Shown here: positions 9,731 through 17,279 of the stretch, in pieces | Numbering within the stretch: the first letter of the stretch is position 1 | Layout: every line of letters begins with the position of its first letter | Assembly: GCA_964415045.1 (NCBI GenBank) | Contig: CAYPZL010000027.1 | Span: forward strand, 1-41,196 | Direction of reading: 5' to 3' | Length of the DNA stretch: 41,196 nt | Source of the DNA: CAYPZL01 sp964415045 | GTDB lineage: Bacteria > Planctomycetota > Phycisphaerae > Sedimentisphaerales > Anaerobacaceae | Made by a program: the position numbers and the translations under genes | Notes under the pieces: generated by a model | What the model saw: only the letters and a program-made list of their open reading frames with translations | Told to the model about the DNA's origin: nothing | Database searches by the model: none

Positions 9731-11845
9731 TCATTCGACCGGCGTTGCCAGCGGTTCCCAGGGCTCGATCCGGCGCAGGTTCTTCTCTTTCAAGACCCGG
9801 TAGCAGTCGGGCAGGTCGAAGGACGATAGGACGTTGGGAGCGAGCGTTGAGAGCGGCCATTTGTAGTCCGTCGATTCGGCGATATCGGCGTAAGCGGTGA
9901 GGGCGTTTTTGAGCGTCACTTGCTTGACGCTGTCGTCGAGGACGGCGGCGAACGTCGCCGGCAGGGCGCCCCAGCCTTTGCCGACGAGATGAATATCATC
10001 ATGTCCGATGCTCCTTAGCCACTGCAGGACGCGGAGGACGTCGTGTGTCTTCTGGCCGACGTACGGCCGGTCGAGCATGATCGAGTGGATGGCGTAGAAA
10101 TAGTCGCAGCCGTACGGATCGAGGAAGGAGTTCTCGCCGCACGTGTTCGGGCGCGATTCGCCGATCCCTCGCACGTCCACGGTGTAGAAGGCCGCCTCCG
10201 GCTCGGAACGGGCCAGCTCGGCCAGCCACGCCTCCTCGCGCAGCTCCGCGTCGCTGGAGAAATGCGCGACGTAGAGTACGACGCGTCGGGCGTCGGCGTG
10301 GGGTCGCGACATCAAGCGGTCGGGGCCGAGACGGTACACGACCGCCTGGATTCCCGGCTCGGTCTCGATGAGGTAGGTGGTCCAGTGCGGCCGCGGATAG
10401 CCTCGCCCCCTCCGGTTGCGCAGGACCCGGTAATACGGCGCCGCCTCGTCGGCCTCGGGCAGTCGCAGGACGTCGCGGATGCGCCGGCGCAGTTGGGACG
10501 GTGTGAAACTCTTCGGTCTCTGCCGGGCCAGGTCGCGGGATTTTTCGGCCGTAAACGAGTAGATGCGCTTGGAATCGAGCGCGCAGACCTGGCCTCTCGG
10601 CGCGCACCAGAGCGTCTCGTCTTTCTCAATGGTGATCTCGGGCTCGGTGCGCGCATTGGAGACGCCGGTGGTGCGATTGAACCAGCGGTACATGGCCTCG
10701 CGATTCTCCTGCGAGTAGCCGTGGTAGCCCGGTCCGATGAAAAGGGCGACGTTCTCTTCGGCCCCCAGGAGTCCGTAGAGCCGGCGTAGGCGCCCGTAGG
10801 CCTGCTCGGCTCCGCGGGCATCGAAGTAGTCCTTTTCCTTGGCTAAGATGATGACGGGCTTGGGCGCCAGGGCCGCGAGGAAATCGGAATGGTCCAGACC
10901 CAGGGCCAGCGCCTGCGGGGGACATTGCTCGGTATCGGCGGGCAGTTCGTTTTCGCAGTTGCGCCGGAAGGTGGTGACAAAACAGCTCGGTGCGCCCATG
11001 GCCCAGCGCTGCTCGAGACCGCAGAGCCACGTGGTCATCGTTCCGCCGCCGGAGTTGCCCGTGACGCCGATCTGTTTGGGGTCCACTTCCTCACGCGTGA
11101 GAAGGTAGTCCAGGGCGCGGATGCCGTCCCAGGCGCGCCAGGAGCCTAAGAATTCGCCGACGAGGAACTGCTGGTTGCCGGCGTAGAGGTGCTCGCGAAC
11201 GCCGACGCCGATGCGCGATTTGAGGTTTTCGTTGGGGTACTGGAGTCGCTCGCCCTGGCTGATCGGATCGTAGATGAGCACGACGTATCCCTGGCGGGCC
11301 AGCCCCTGGGCGTAGGCCTGGTAGAACTCGGAGGCTTTGCCGTTGGAGGAATGGCCGCAGGTGCCGACCACGCCGGGAAGCGGGAAATCCCGGCCTTTGG
11401 GAATGTAGAGGTTGGCCGTGACCAGGAAACCGGGGCGGCTCTCGAAGATGAGCTTCTCGATTTTGTATTGATCGCGCTCGACGACGCCGGTGATACGCGG
11501 CCGCAGCGGCGTTTTCGGGGGACGGGGGCCGAAGCTGCGCCGGATTTTCTCTTGCACGTCGCGGACGTAGTCCTCGGCGTCGGCGCGATCGCGCAGCGCC
11601 GCCCGGCTGCGATCGGCCCGCTCTTCGGCCGCACGGACCTGGGCGACGAAGTACTCCTGAACCATACGCGGGAAGCGATTCAGTGGCGGCGGCGAATCTC
11701 CGCCCGAACCGGCCGCCGGCGTCATCCGACAAACCGATAGCAACAGAAATGCCAGAAGCAGTCGGCGCGTCGCCGCGAAACGGTCGCAGCGCCTCAAGCC
11801 CATTGTACGCGAAGATTGTCGTGACGCCTGGAAAGTCCGAGCCAT
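9731..11845 (-). CDS. secreted two-domain alpha/beta hydrolase (acetylxylan-esterase-like)
   Basis: This 704-aa protein starts at ATG 11845, with GGGAGGAC 6 bases upstream. A long Arg-rich n-region and a hydrophobic segment (LLLAFLLLSV, residues 29-38) form a signal peptide. Domain 1 (about 90-400) is an esterase of the acetylxylan-esterase/Abhydrolase_7 type. Its nucleophile elbow is GNSGGG (S265), a DYFD acid sits at 339-342 and the histidine is H375 (GYHGYS). Domain 2 (about 480-700) repeats the fold (YTVDVRGIGESRP, HDVLRVLQWL), but its elbow reads GKGWGA at 622-627 with no serine, so it is probably non-catalytic. The likely role is deacetylation of plant or algal polysaccharide outside the cytoplasm. 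Confidence 0.85.
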   Translation of the reverse strand: MARTFQASRQSSRTMGLRRCDRFAATRRLLLAFLLLSVCRMTPAAGSGGDSPPPLNRFPRMVQEYFVAQVRAAEERADRSRAALRDRADAEDYVRDVQEKIRRSFGPRPPKTPLRPRITGVVERDQYKIEKLIFESRPGFLVTANLYIPKGRDFPLPGVVGTCGHSSNGKASEFYQAYAQGLARQGYVVLIYDPISQGERLQYPNENLKSRIGVGVREHLYAGNQQFLVGEFLGSWRAWDGIRALDYLLTREEVDPKQIGVTGNSGGGTMTTWLCGLEQRWAMGAPSCFVTTFRRNCENELPADTEQCPPQALALGLDHSDFLAALAPKPVIILAKEKDYFDARGAEQAYGRLRRLYGLLGAEENVALFIGPGYHGYSQENREAMYRWFNRTTGVSNARTEPEITIEKDETLWCAPRGQVCALDSKRIYSFTAEKSRDLARQRPKSFTPSQLRRRIRDVLRLPEADEAAPYYRVLRNRRGRGYPRPHWTTYLIETEPGIQAVVYRLGPDRLMSRPHADARRVVLYVAHFSSDAELREEAWLAELARSEPEAAFYTVDVRGIGESRPNTCGENSFLDPYGCDYFYAIHSIMLDRPYVGQKTHDVLRVLQWLRSIGHDDIHLVGKGWGALPATFAAVLDDSVKQVTLKNALTAYADIAESTDYKWPLSTLAPNVLSSFDLPDCYRVLKEKNLRRIEPWEPLATPVE

Positions 11846-11937
11846 TCTCTTGTCCTCCCTAAAGTTGTCGTGTATTTCGGCGCACGCATTATAGGCGGCG
11901 TAAGCGCTGAGAGGAAGAGGGCTTTGGGCCGGGCCGA

Positions 11938-12387
11938 TTACAGCAGGCCCGCGAGGATGTGCAACAGATGGGGTCCGATGACCAGCAGGCCGATGACGAC
12001 GGAACCGCAAGCGGAGATCAGAACGCCGCCGGCGGCGACGTCTTTGGCGCGTCCGACGAGCGGGTGAAATTCGGGCGAGGCCACATCGGCGAGACACTCC
12101 AGGGCGGTATTGAGCGCCTCGGCGGTCCAGACCGACATGATGGCCAGGACGATCCAGCACCATTCCTGGGCCGAGAGGCGACAGAGTCCGCCGACGATCA
12201 GGACGCTGCACGAAGCAACCGCGTGCAGCCAGGCGTTGTGTTGCGAGCGCAGCATCAGACACACGCCGCGGACGGCGTAGCGAAAGCTCTGCAACCGGCC
12301 CGATAACGTAAGCGGTTTGGCCTGCTCGACGAGAAACTCGTGCATCTCCCGCGTGCCCATGTCGGTCTGCGCTTGTTCGACTCTCAT
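11938..12387 (-). CDS. dgkA: diacylglycerol/undecaprenol kinase, DgkA family
   Basis: The product has 149 aa from ATG 12387; starts at 12360 or 12345 are possible and no ribosome site is strong. It contains the DgkA signature EALNTALECLADVASPEFHPLVGRAKD split over a turn, including the E..NTA.E...D active-site helix. Three hydrophobic helices are visible (AVASCSVLIVGGLCRL, WCWIVLAIMSVW, and the C-terminal GGVLISACGSVVIGLLVIG). Gram-positive-type DgkA enzymes phosphorylate undecaprenol, the carrier for peptidoglycan and polysaccharide synthesis, which suits the nearby glycan cluster. It lies 92 bp upstream of the hydrolase gene and is divergent from the kinase gene. Confidence 0.9.
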   Translation of the reverse strand: MRVEQAQTDMGTREMHEFLVEQAKPLTLSGRLQSFRYAVRGVCLMLRSQHNAWLHAVASCSVLIVGGLCRLSAQEWCWIVLAIMSVWTAEALNTALECLADVASPEFHPLVGRAKDVAAGGVLISACGSVVIGLLVIGPHLLHILAGLL

Positions 12388-12632
12388 ATCCACAGAATCC
12401 AGCGTTCCGGTTTTCGGTCGTTCGAATCGGCGGGCGCCACATGCTGCGTGTGACACCCAATGTTCTTGATATCGACCGTTTGCGCGGCGGGCTTGACCGT
12501 TTTGCTGCCGGGCGGTATTTGCATCGTGCAAAAGAAAACGCGGATTCGGCGTTGCCAGCGGCGCGACAAGGTCCTACCATCGTACCGGGTCAACCCCGGC
12601 TGTTGATCGCGCGCTGCGGCATAGACAAGAGC

Positions 12633-13586
12633 ATGAAGAGCACCACGTTCGAACATTCTGCACGAAGGAATTGCAAGGTCGAGAAAGGCGGCCGACGCGA
12701 AGCGTCCGCCTCCGGGCGATCCTTGCGCACGTTCAAGGCGCGGGCGGCGCGCTGGTTCGGCGACTGCTTTTACGCGTGCGGCAGGGACGGTCCTGCGTCC
12801 GAGCTGACGTATCAGGGCCGCTCGTACCGGCTCGCCCGGGTGCTCAAGCACGACTTCCTGGCCGCGACCTGTCTGTACGAGGCGGCCCCGGGCGCGCCCG
12901 GGCCGAAGAAGATCGTGGGCAAGATCGGCCGGCACGCCCATTTCTGTCTGCTGCCTCTCGGCTGGACCGGGCGGCTCGTGACACGCAAGGAAGTGCGCCG
13001 TTTGCAGCGGTGCGCCGGCATTGACGGTGTCCCGTATCTCGTGGAACGGTTGCGCCCGAACGTATACGTCTACGAGTACATCGAAGGGACGAGCCTGGAC
13101 GCGAAGCCCGCGCTGCCGTCCGATTTCTTCGAGAAGCTGCTGGCCGTGCTGCAACAGATTCATGCGCGCGGCCTCGTCCATTTCGATCTCCATAAGCCGG
13201 GCAACATCCTGCTCGGAAAGGACGGTCGGGCCTACATCATCGATTTTCAACTGTGCGCCTGCATCCCGGACCGGCTCCTCATTTCCCGGAGGCTCTCGCG
13301 TGCGCTGCGCCGGCGCCTCCAGGCCTACGACATCTACCACCTCTACAAGCACAAGCGCAGGCTCCTGCCTTCGGAGCTGACCGAGGCCGAGCGCGCGTTG
13401 TCCACAAGGGTGGGCTTGCTTTTGCGCGTGCATCGGCTGATCGCCCGACCGTACAAGGCGGTCCGCCGGGCCTGCCTGCGCGGTCTGCGGCGCAAGGGCA
13501 TCCTGAGAGACACAGACGAGACGAAGGCGAGCGCCGAGACGAACCCGGCCCGCTGGAAGAAGAAAGAGCGGCTCAAGGATTGCTGA
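12633..13586 (+). CDS. RIO/InaA-like (Kdo/LPS-kinase-type) protein kinase
   Basis: The product has 317 aa from ATG 12633; the frame is open upstream to 12441, but that part does not look coding. A protein-kinase-like fold is clear. A lysine sits in KKIVGKIGRHAHF, YLVERL and YEYIEG form hinge-like strands, the catalytic loop is HFDLHKPGNILL (HxDxxxxN), and the metal-binding IIDFQ replaces DFG. This is the pattern of the RIO and lipopolysaccharide kinase (InaA/WaaP) families, which phosphorylate sugars of lipid A core or proteins. The C-terminal tail is very basic. It is alone on this strand, divergent from dgkA, and its last 14 bp overlap the convergent neighbour. Confidence 0.75.
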   Translation: MKSTTFEHSARRNCKVEKGGRREASASGRSLRTFKARAARWFGDCFYACGRDGPASELTYQGRSYRLARVLKHDFLAATCLYEAAPGAPGPKKIVGKIGRHAHFCLLPLGWTGRLVTRKEVRRLQRCAGIDGVPYLVERLRPNVYVYEYIEGTSLDAKPALPSDFFEKLLAVLQQIHARGLVHFDLHKPGNILLGKDGRAYIIDFQLCACIPDRLLISRRLSRALRRRLQAYDIYHLYKHKRRLLPSELTEAERALSTRVGLLLRVHRLIARPYKAVRRACLRGLRRKGILRDTDETKASAETNPARWKKKERLKDC

Positions 13587-15741
13587 GCTGCCCGGCGGAG
13601 AGCGACGGGGCCACTTCGAACGGCGCGGTGTACGCGTCGTCGCCGGGATCGTCGTCATCGTCGATAAGAGGCAGGTCGAACTCGTCGGTGATCGCCGGGC
13701 AGGTCAGACGCAGCTCGTATGTCCCGGCGGGGAGAAAGTCGGCGAAGGCCAGGAGGACGTAGCGGCCGGAAGAGGTCTGGAACAGGATCGTGGGGTCCAC
13801 CGCGATCGCGCCGCCGGTCGTGAGCGCGACCAGCTCGATATCTTCGTCCGAAATAGTGACCGGGTCGCTGAACTCGATAATGAGGTAGAACACGTCGGCG
13901 GGAGGTTGTGTGCCGTCGCCTATGCGGACCCCGGCGACGCGCGGGCCATGGTAGAGCCGGCCCTGCGCTTCAAGCTCGAGAATCGTGGTGAAACGGTCAG
14001 TGCCGCCTGGCGTCCCGATGATGCGCACGCCCTGGCCGACCGTCGGCGCGAAGCTCAGGGTGATCTGCTGGTACATCCGGAAGCGGTCCAGGTCGGGCGA
14101 GATTCGCACGTCCGCCGGCTCGATCCACTGCCCGCGGCGCAGGACCTGCACGGTGAGGTCCTCGAACCAGCCGCCGCGGGCCGCATCGTGGCGGTAGTAG
14201 GTGTTGATTTTGCCCCAGAGGATATCGCCCTCGTAGAACGTCAGGGCGTCAACGCGGACCGGTGCGTCGAAGAGCAGGGCGTACCAGTCCTTCTCGGGCC
14301 TCGCCGTCGGATCGGACAGGTACGTGTGGTACGGCCGACGGCCGTTGTACGAGTTGTCGGTGATCCCGTCCATGATCGAGTCGAGATTGTACCGGTCGTG
14401 ATTGTCATTGCGGGAGGCCACGGAAGCGTCGGGCGTGACCGCGATGCCGGCGGCCAGGGCCTGGCCAACGAGGCCGGCAGGTCCGATAGGATCGTTGATG
14501 TCGGGATTGAAAGGAGCAGGGTTCGGCTCGGGGATGTGGTAAAGCCGGGAGACGCCGGTGTGGGTGATATCACCGCCGTTTCGCAGGATGTTTTTCTCCG
14601 CCAGCGCGAGCATGCGCAATGCGATGGTCGTGATCGCCTCGTGTTGGGGCAGCTCGGCAGCAGGGTCGGGCAGCCCTGGGCGGGCGACGTTCTGGTAAAG
14701 GTTGCCGCAGAGGGCCGGATCGGTCAGGTCTTCGGGCAGACCGGTAAAGCCGTCAATGATGCCGAGCAGCCCGCCTACCGTGGCGGGATTGCAGTCGCAG
14801 TCCCAGCCGGCCAGGACGGCGATTTGCACGGTTTGCTTGAAGTCGCCTTGCCCGTAGAGCAGGGCCAGGACGGTCGCGCCGGTGTTGATGGCGGACTCGA
14901 CCCAGTTGTGATAGCGGCCCAGGCTCTCGGCGCCCTGGTATCGGTCATAGAGCCGGCGGCGGGTGGCCCGCCAGTCGAGGGTGCCGTCCGAAGTGTCCTC
15001 AAGATACCAGTCGAGCACATCGGAGATGACCTCGAAGGTCCGGCTGCTGCGGGGCAGATCTTCCAGGCCCGTCCGTACCAGATCCACCACGTTGGGCTCG
15101 AAGAAGGCGCGGGCGTACATGCCGGCGTAGAACTGGGCGGCGTGGACGGCAAAGCCGGCGTTGGTGATGCCGCCGAATCTGCCGGCCAGGTCCATGGCGG
15201 TCTGCGGCAGCCCGGGCGAGACCGCCCCCAAAAACTCCGTGCAAATCTGGGCGTCAATGGAATACCAGTGCTCGTTGCAGCTCCGGCTGCCCGTTTCCGG
15301 GGGCAGGCGGCCGTCGAGCATCAGGTACCAAGCCTGCTTGTTGGCGATGTAGATGCTCCCCGGGCCGACGTGATCGAGCCATTGCCCGGCGATCTCGTAT
15401 GAATTGCAGTCGAAACCACAGGTCTCGAGCGTGTGCAGGGCGACGTATTCGACGTCGGTGTCGTCGTCGGCGTCCCAGATTTGCTTGATCTGCCAGGGCA
15501 CGGAATCGCGCGGATCGGGTGCGGCGCCGCTGTATGTCCCCTCGGTGGCTCTACCTGCGGCGTTGCCGATGAGCTGGCCGACCCACATGCCCCTCAGCTT
15601 GTCGAAAAGCTCGGTGGCCGAGAGGATCTGGTCCGCCTGCGACGAGCCGCTCAGCGCCGCGGCCAGCAAAATCCCAAAGAATGCGCTCGAAAACCGGTTA
15701 TGCAAACGAACCCCCTGTTGCAGCCTTCCCAGAGCCTCCAT
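13573..15741 (-). CDS. secreted ADP-ribosylglycohydrolase-family protein with C-terminal beta modules
   Basis: The product has 722 aa from ATG 15741 (no clear ribosome site; a GTG 24 codons earlier is possible). A signal peptide (FSSAFFGILLAAALSGSSQA) is followed by an ADP-ribosylglycohydrolase fold of about residues 40-400. It carries WVGQLIGNAAGRATEG, DADDDTDVEY at 90-99 and GWDCDCNPATVGGLLG near 311, the acidic metal-binding motifs of the DraG fold. Residues about 450-600 resemble a discoidin-like module (DNSYNGRRPYHTY, VDALTFYEGDI). The last ~120 residues look like an Ig-like sandwich with an acidic DDDDDPGDD stretch. Secretion suggests a glycan or glycoconjugate substrate rather than cytosolic ADP-ribose. 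Confidence 0.75.
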   Translation of the reverse strand: MEALGRLQQGVRLHNRFSSAFFGILLAAALSGSSQADQILSATELFDKLRGMWVGQLIGNAAGRATEGTYSGAAPDPRDSVPWQIKQIWDADDDTDVEYVALHTLETCGFDCNSYEIAGQWLDHVGPGSIYIANKQAWYLMLDGRLPPETGSRSCNEHWYSIDAQICTEFLGAVSPGLPQTAMDLAGRFGGITNAGFAVHAAQFYAGMYARAFFEPNVVDLVRTGLEDLPRSSRTFEVISDVLDWYLEDTSDGTLDWRATRRRLYDRYQGAESLGRYHNWVESAINTGATVLALLYGQGDFKQTVQIAVLAGWDCDCNPATVGGLLGIIDGFTGLPEDLTDPALCGNLYQNVARPGLPDPAAELPQHEAITTIALRMLALAEKNILRNGGDITHTGVSRLYHIPEPNPAPFNPDINDPIGPAGLVGQALAAGIAVTPDASVASRNDNHDRYNLDSIMDGITDNSYNGRRPYHTYLSDPTARPEKDWYALLFDAPVRVDALTFYEGDILWGKINTYYRHDAARGGWFEDLTVQVLRRGQWIEPADVRISPDLDRFRMYQQITLSFAPTVGQGVRIIGTPGGTDRFTTILELEAQGRLYHGPRVAGVRIGDGTQPPADVFYLIIEFSDPVTISDEDIELVALTTGGAIAVDPTILFQTSSGRYVLLAFADFLPAGTYELRLTCPAITDEFDLPLIDDDDDPGDDAYTAPFEVAPSLSAGQLSNP

Positions 15742-16287
15742 TTTACCGTATTTAGACGTAGAATCCAAGCAGTTTCTCACCTCCGGGCGGGAATCGCCGG
15801 CGTTCGCGTACACCGTCTCATAAGAACTGGCTTACAAGGCTGGTACGCCGGCTTGGCCGTTGCCATCACCCGAAGCAACGAGCCGCGTGGCAGCTCAGAG
15901 ATCGCCGTTCGACTCTGTCGGTTCGGCGCCGGTAAGTGCACGTTGCAGTGGCATCAGGCGACGAGTTTGGGGCGCGTCGAGAGGGCCGGCGCCGCGGGCC
16001 GGGGGTAAAGCTATTTTCCTTATTTTCCGATACTTAGGGTAGTACAAGAGGTTCTCTACGGACGGCAGCGTTCGCGCGCGAGCAGGGGGCGCGGACGTCG
16101 TGCGCCGACCGGCAGCGAGGCCAAGCGACAGGAGCGGCGCGGCCGCGGTGTTGTCCTGTTGCGCAGCCGACGGGCACGGAGTGCAGGCAAATTCAGCGTT
16201 GCCCGCCTCCGGCGGATCGGTTACTCTCGTCAGTCTATAGGCGTTATTTCCTGGCAAATTGTCCTTTGAGATTGGGATCTGGCGATT
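15742..16287. other. 545-bp intergenic leader of the polysaccharide cluster
   Basis: No gene is convincing here. The region separates a minus-strand gene from the first gene of the plus-strand cluster, so it should hold the promoters of both. It has a GC-rich part (15970-16010, 16075-16150) and an AT-rich island around 16010-16045 (CTATTTTCCTTATTTTCCG). A minus-strand frame across it (15895-16425) lacks a ribosome site. I looked for a sigma-54 site (TGGCAC-N5-TTGC) and found none. Confidence 0.5.
16199..16227 (+). promoter_or_regulatory. weak promoter candidate for the polysaccharide cluster
   Basis: TTGCCC (16199-16204), a 17-bp spacer and TACTCT (16222-16227) each match the sigma-70 consensus at 4 of 6 positions. 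It sits about 60 bases before the first cluster gene. The match is weak and other arrangements are possible. Confidence 0.2.
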
Positions 16288-17268
16288 ATGAAGGCATTGA
16301 TTACCGGCGGCGCCGGCTTCATCGGCTCGCATTTGGCCGAGCGCTTGCTCAAGGACGGCGAAGAGGTCGTCATCATCGATAATCTCAGCACGGGCCGGCT
16401 CGAGAACCTCGAAACGTTCCGTCAATACGCCACGCTGGAGTTCGTGCGGGGCGATATTCGCGACGCGACGTTAATGCAGATGCTGGTCGCGCAGTGCGAC
16501 GTGGTCTTCCACCTGGCGGCGGCCGTGGGGGTGCAGTTGATCGCCGACGACCCGGTGCACACGATCGAGACCAACATCGGGGGCACCGAGACCGTGCTGG
16601 ATGCGGCCAACAAGTTCGGGCGCAGGACCCTGCTGGCATCGAGCAGCGAGGTCTACGGCAAGAGCGAGAGCGTGCCCTTCCGCGAAGACGACGACTTCAT
16701 GCTCGGCGGCACCGCGTTTTCGCGCTGGGCGTACGCGTGCAGCAAGGCCATCGACGAGTTCCTGGGACAGGCCTATTACCAGCAGTACGGCCTGGAGGTG
16801 ATCGGTGCCCGGTTCTTCAACACGATCGGGCCGCGCCAAACCGGGCGCTATGGCATGGTCGTGCCGCGATTCGTACAGTGGGCCCTGGCGAACGAGCCGA
16901 TTCGCATCTACGGATCGGGACGGCAAAGCCGTTGCTTCTGCTACGTCGAGGATCTGCTCGATGGGATCATCGCCCTGATGGAGTCCGCCGAGGCGGCGGG
17001 CAAGGTCTTTAACGTCGGCTCGGTGGAGGAGATCAGCATCGAGGACCTGGCCGACAAGATTATCGCGATCACCGGCAGCACGGGCGGCAAGGAGCATATC
17101 TCTTACGAGCAGGCCTACGGCCGGCCGATCGAGGATATGATGCGACGCGTTCCCAGCATCGAACGAATCAGAGAGACCGTGGGCTGGGAGCCGAGGACCG
17201 ACCTCGACGAGACGCTGCAGATCATCATCGAACACTTCAGTGAAACAGCAGAGAAGGACCGAGCATAG
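16288..17268 (+). CDS. NAD-dependent nucleotide-sugar epimerase/dehydratase (extended SDR)
   Basis: This 326-aa extended short-chain dehydrogenase/reductase has the NAD-binding GGAGFIGSH at 7-15 and DNLSTG, typical of UDP-sugar enzymes. The catalytic SSSEVYG precedes Y149-x3-K153 (YACSK). RFFNTIGPRQTG and a C-terminal YGRPIEDMMRRVPS region bind the sugar nucleotide. It belongs near UDP-glucuronate decarboxylase, UDP-GlcNAc/UDP-Gal 4-epimerases and dTDP-glucose dehydratases, but the exact substrate is open. It is the first gene of the cluster, 11 bp before the fucokinase/pyrophosphorylase-like gene, so both may shape the same sugar. Confidence 0.9.
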   Translation: MKALITGGAGFIGSHLAERLLKDGEEVVIIDNLSTGRLENLETFRQYATLEFVRGDIRDATLMQMLVAQCDVVFHLAAAVGVQLIADDPVHTIETNIGGTETVLDAANKFGRRTLLASSSEVYGKSESVPFREDDDFMLGGTAFSRWAYACSKAIDEFLGQAYYQQYGLEVIGARFFNTIGPRQTGRYGMVVPRFVQWALANEPIRIYGSGRQSRCFCYVEDLLDGIIALMESAEAAGKVFNVGSVEEISIEDLADKIIAITGSTGGKEHISYEQAYGRPIEDMMRRVPSIERIRETVGWEPRTDLDETLQIIIEHFSETAEKDRA

Positions 17269-17279
17269 GGGAGAGCTGC

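Noticed and set aside
9468..9803. 111-codon plus-strand frame with several Cys pairs
   Set aside because: Cys spacing does not fit a known zinc motif, no ribosome site precedes it, and its end is antisense to the hydrolase gene.
12384..13658. 424-codon minus-strand open frame across the kinase
   Set aside because: The opposite strand carries the kinase catalytic loop and metal motif; this frame has none.
13906..15402. 498-codon plus-strand open frame
   Set aside because: It is antisense to the ADP-ribosylglycohydrolase-type gene, which has clear motifs and a signal peptide.
16246..16287. sigma-54 promoter before the first glycan gene (CCTGGCAAATTGTCC)
   Set aside because: The GG to GC spacing and the TTGC block of the sigma-54 consensus are not met.
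15895..16425. 176-codon minus-strand frame over the leader of the glycan cluster
   Set aside because: No ribosome site and no domain; its first part is antisense to the Rossmann motif of the SDR gene.
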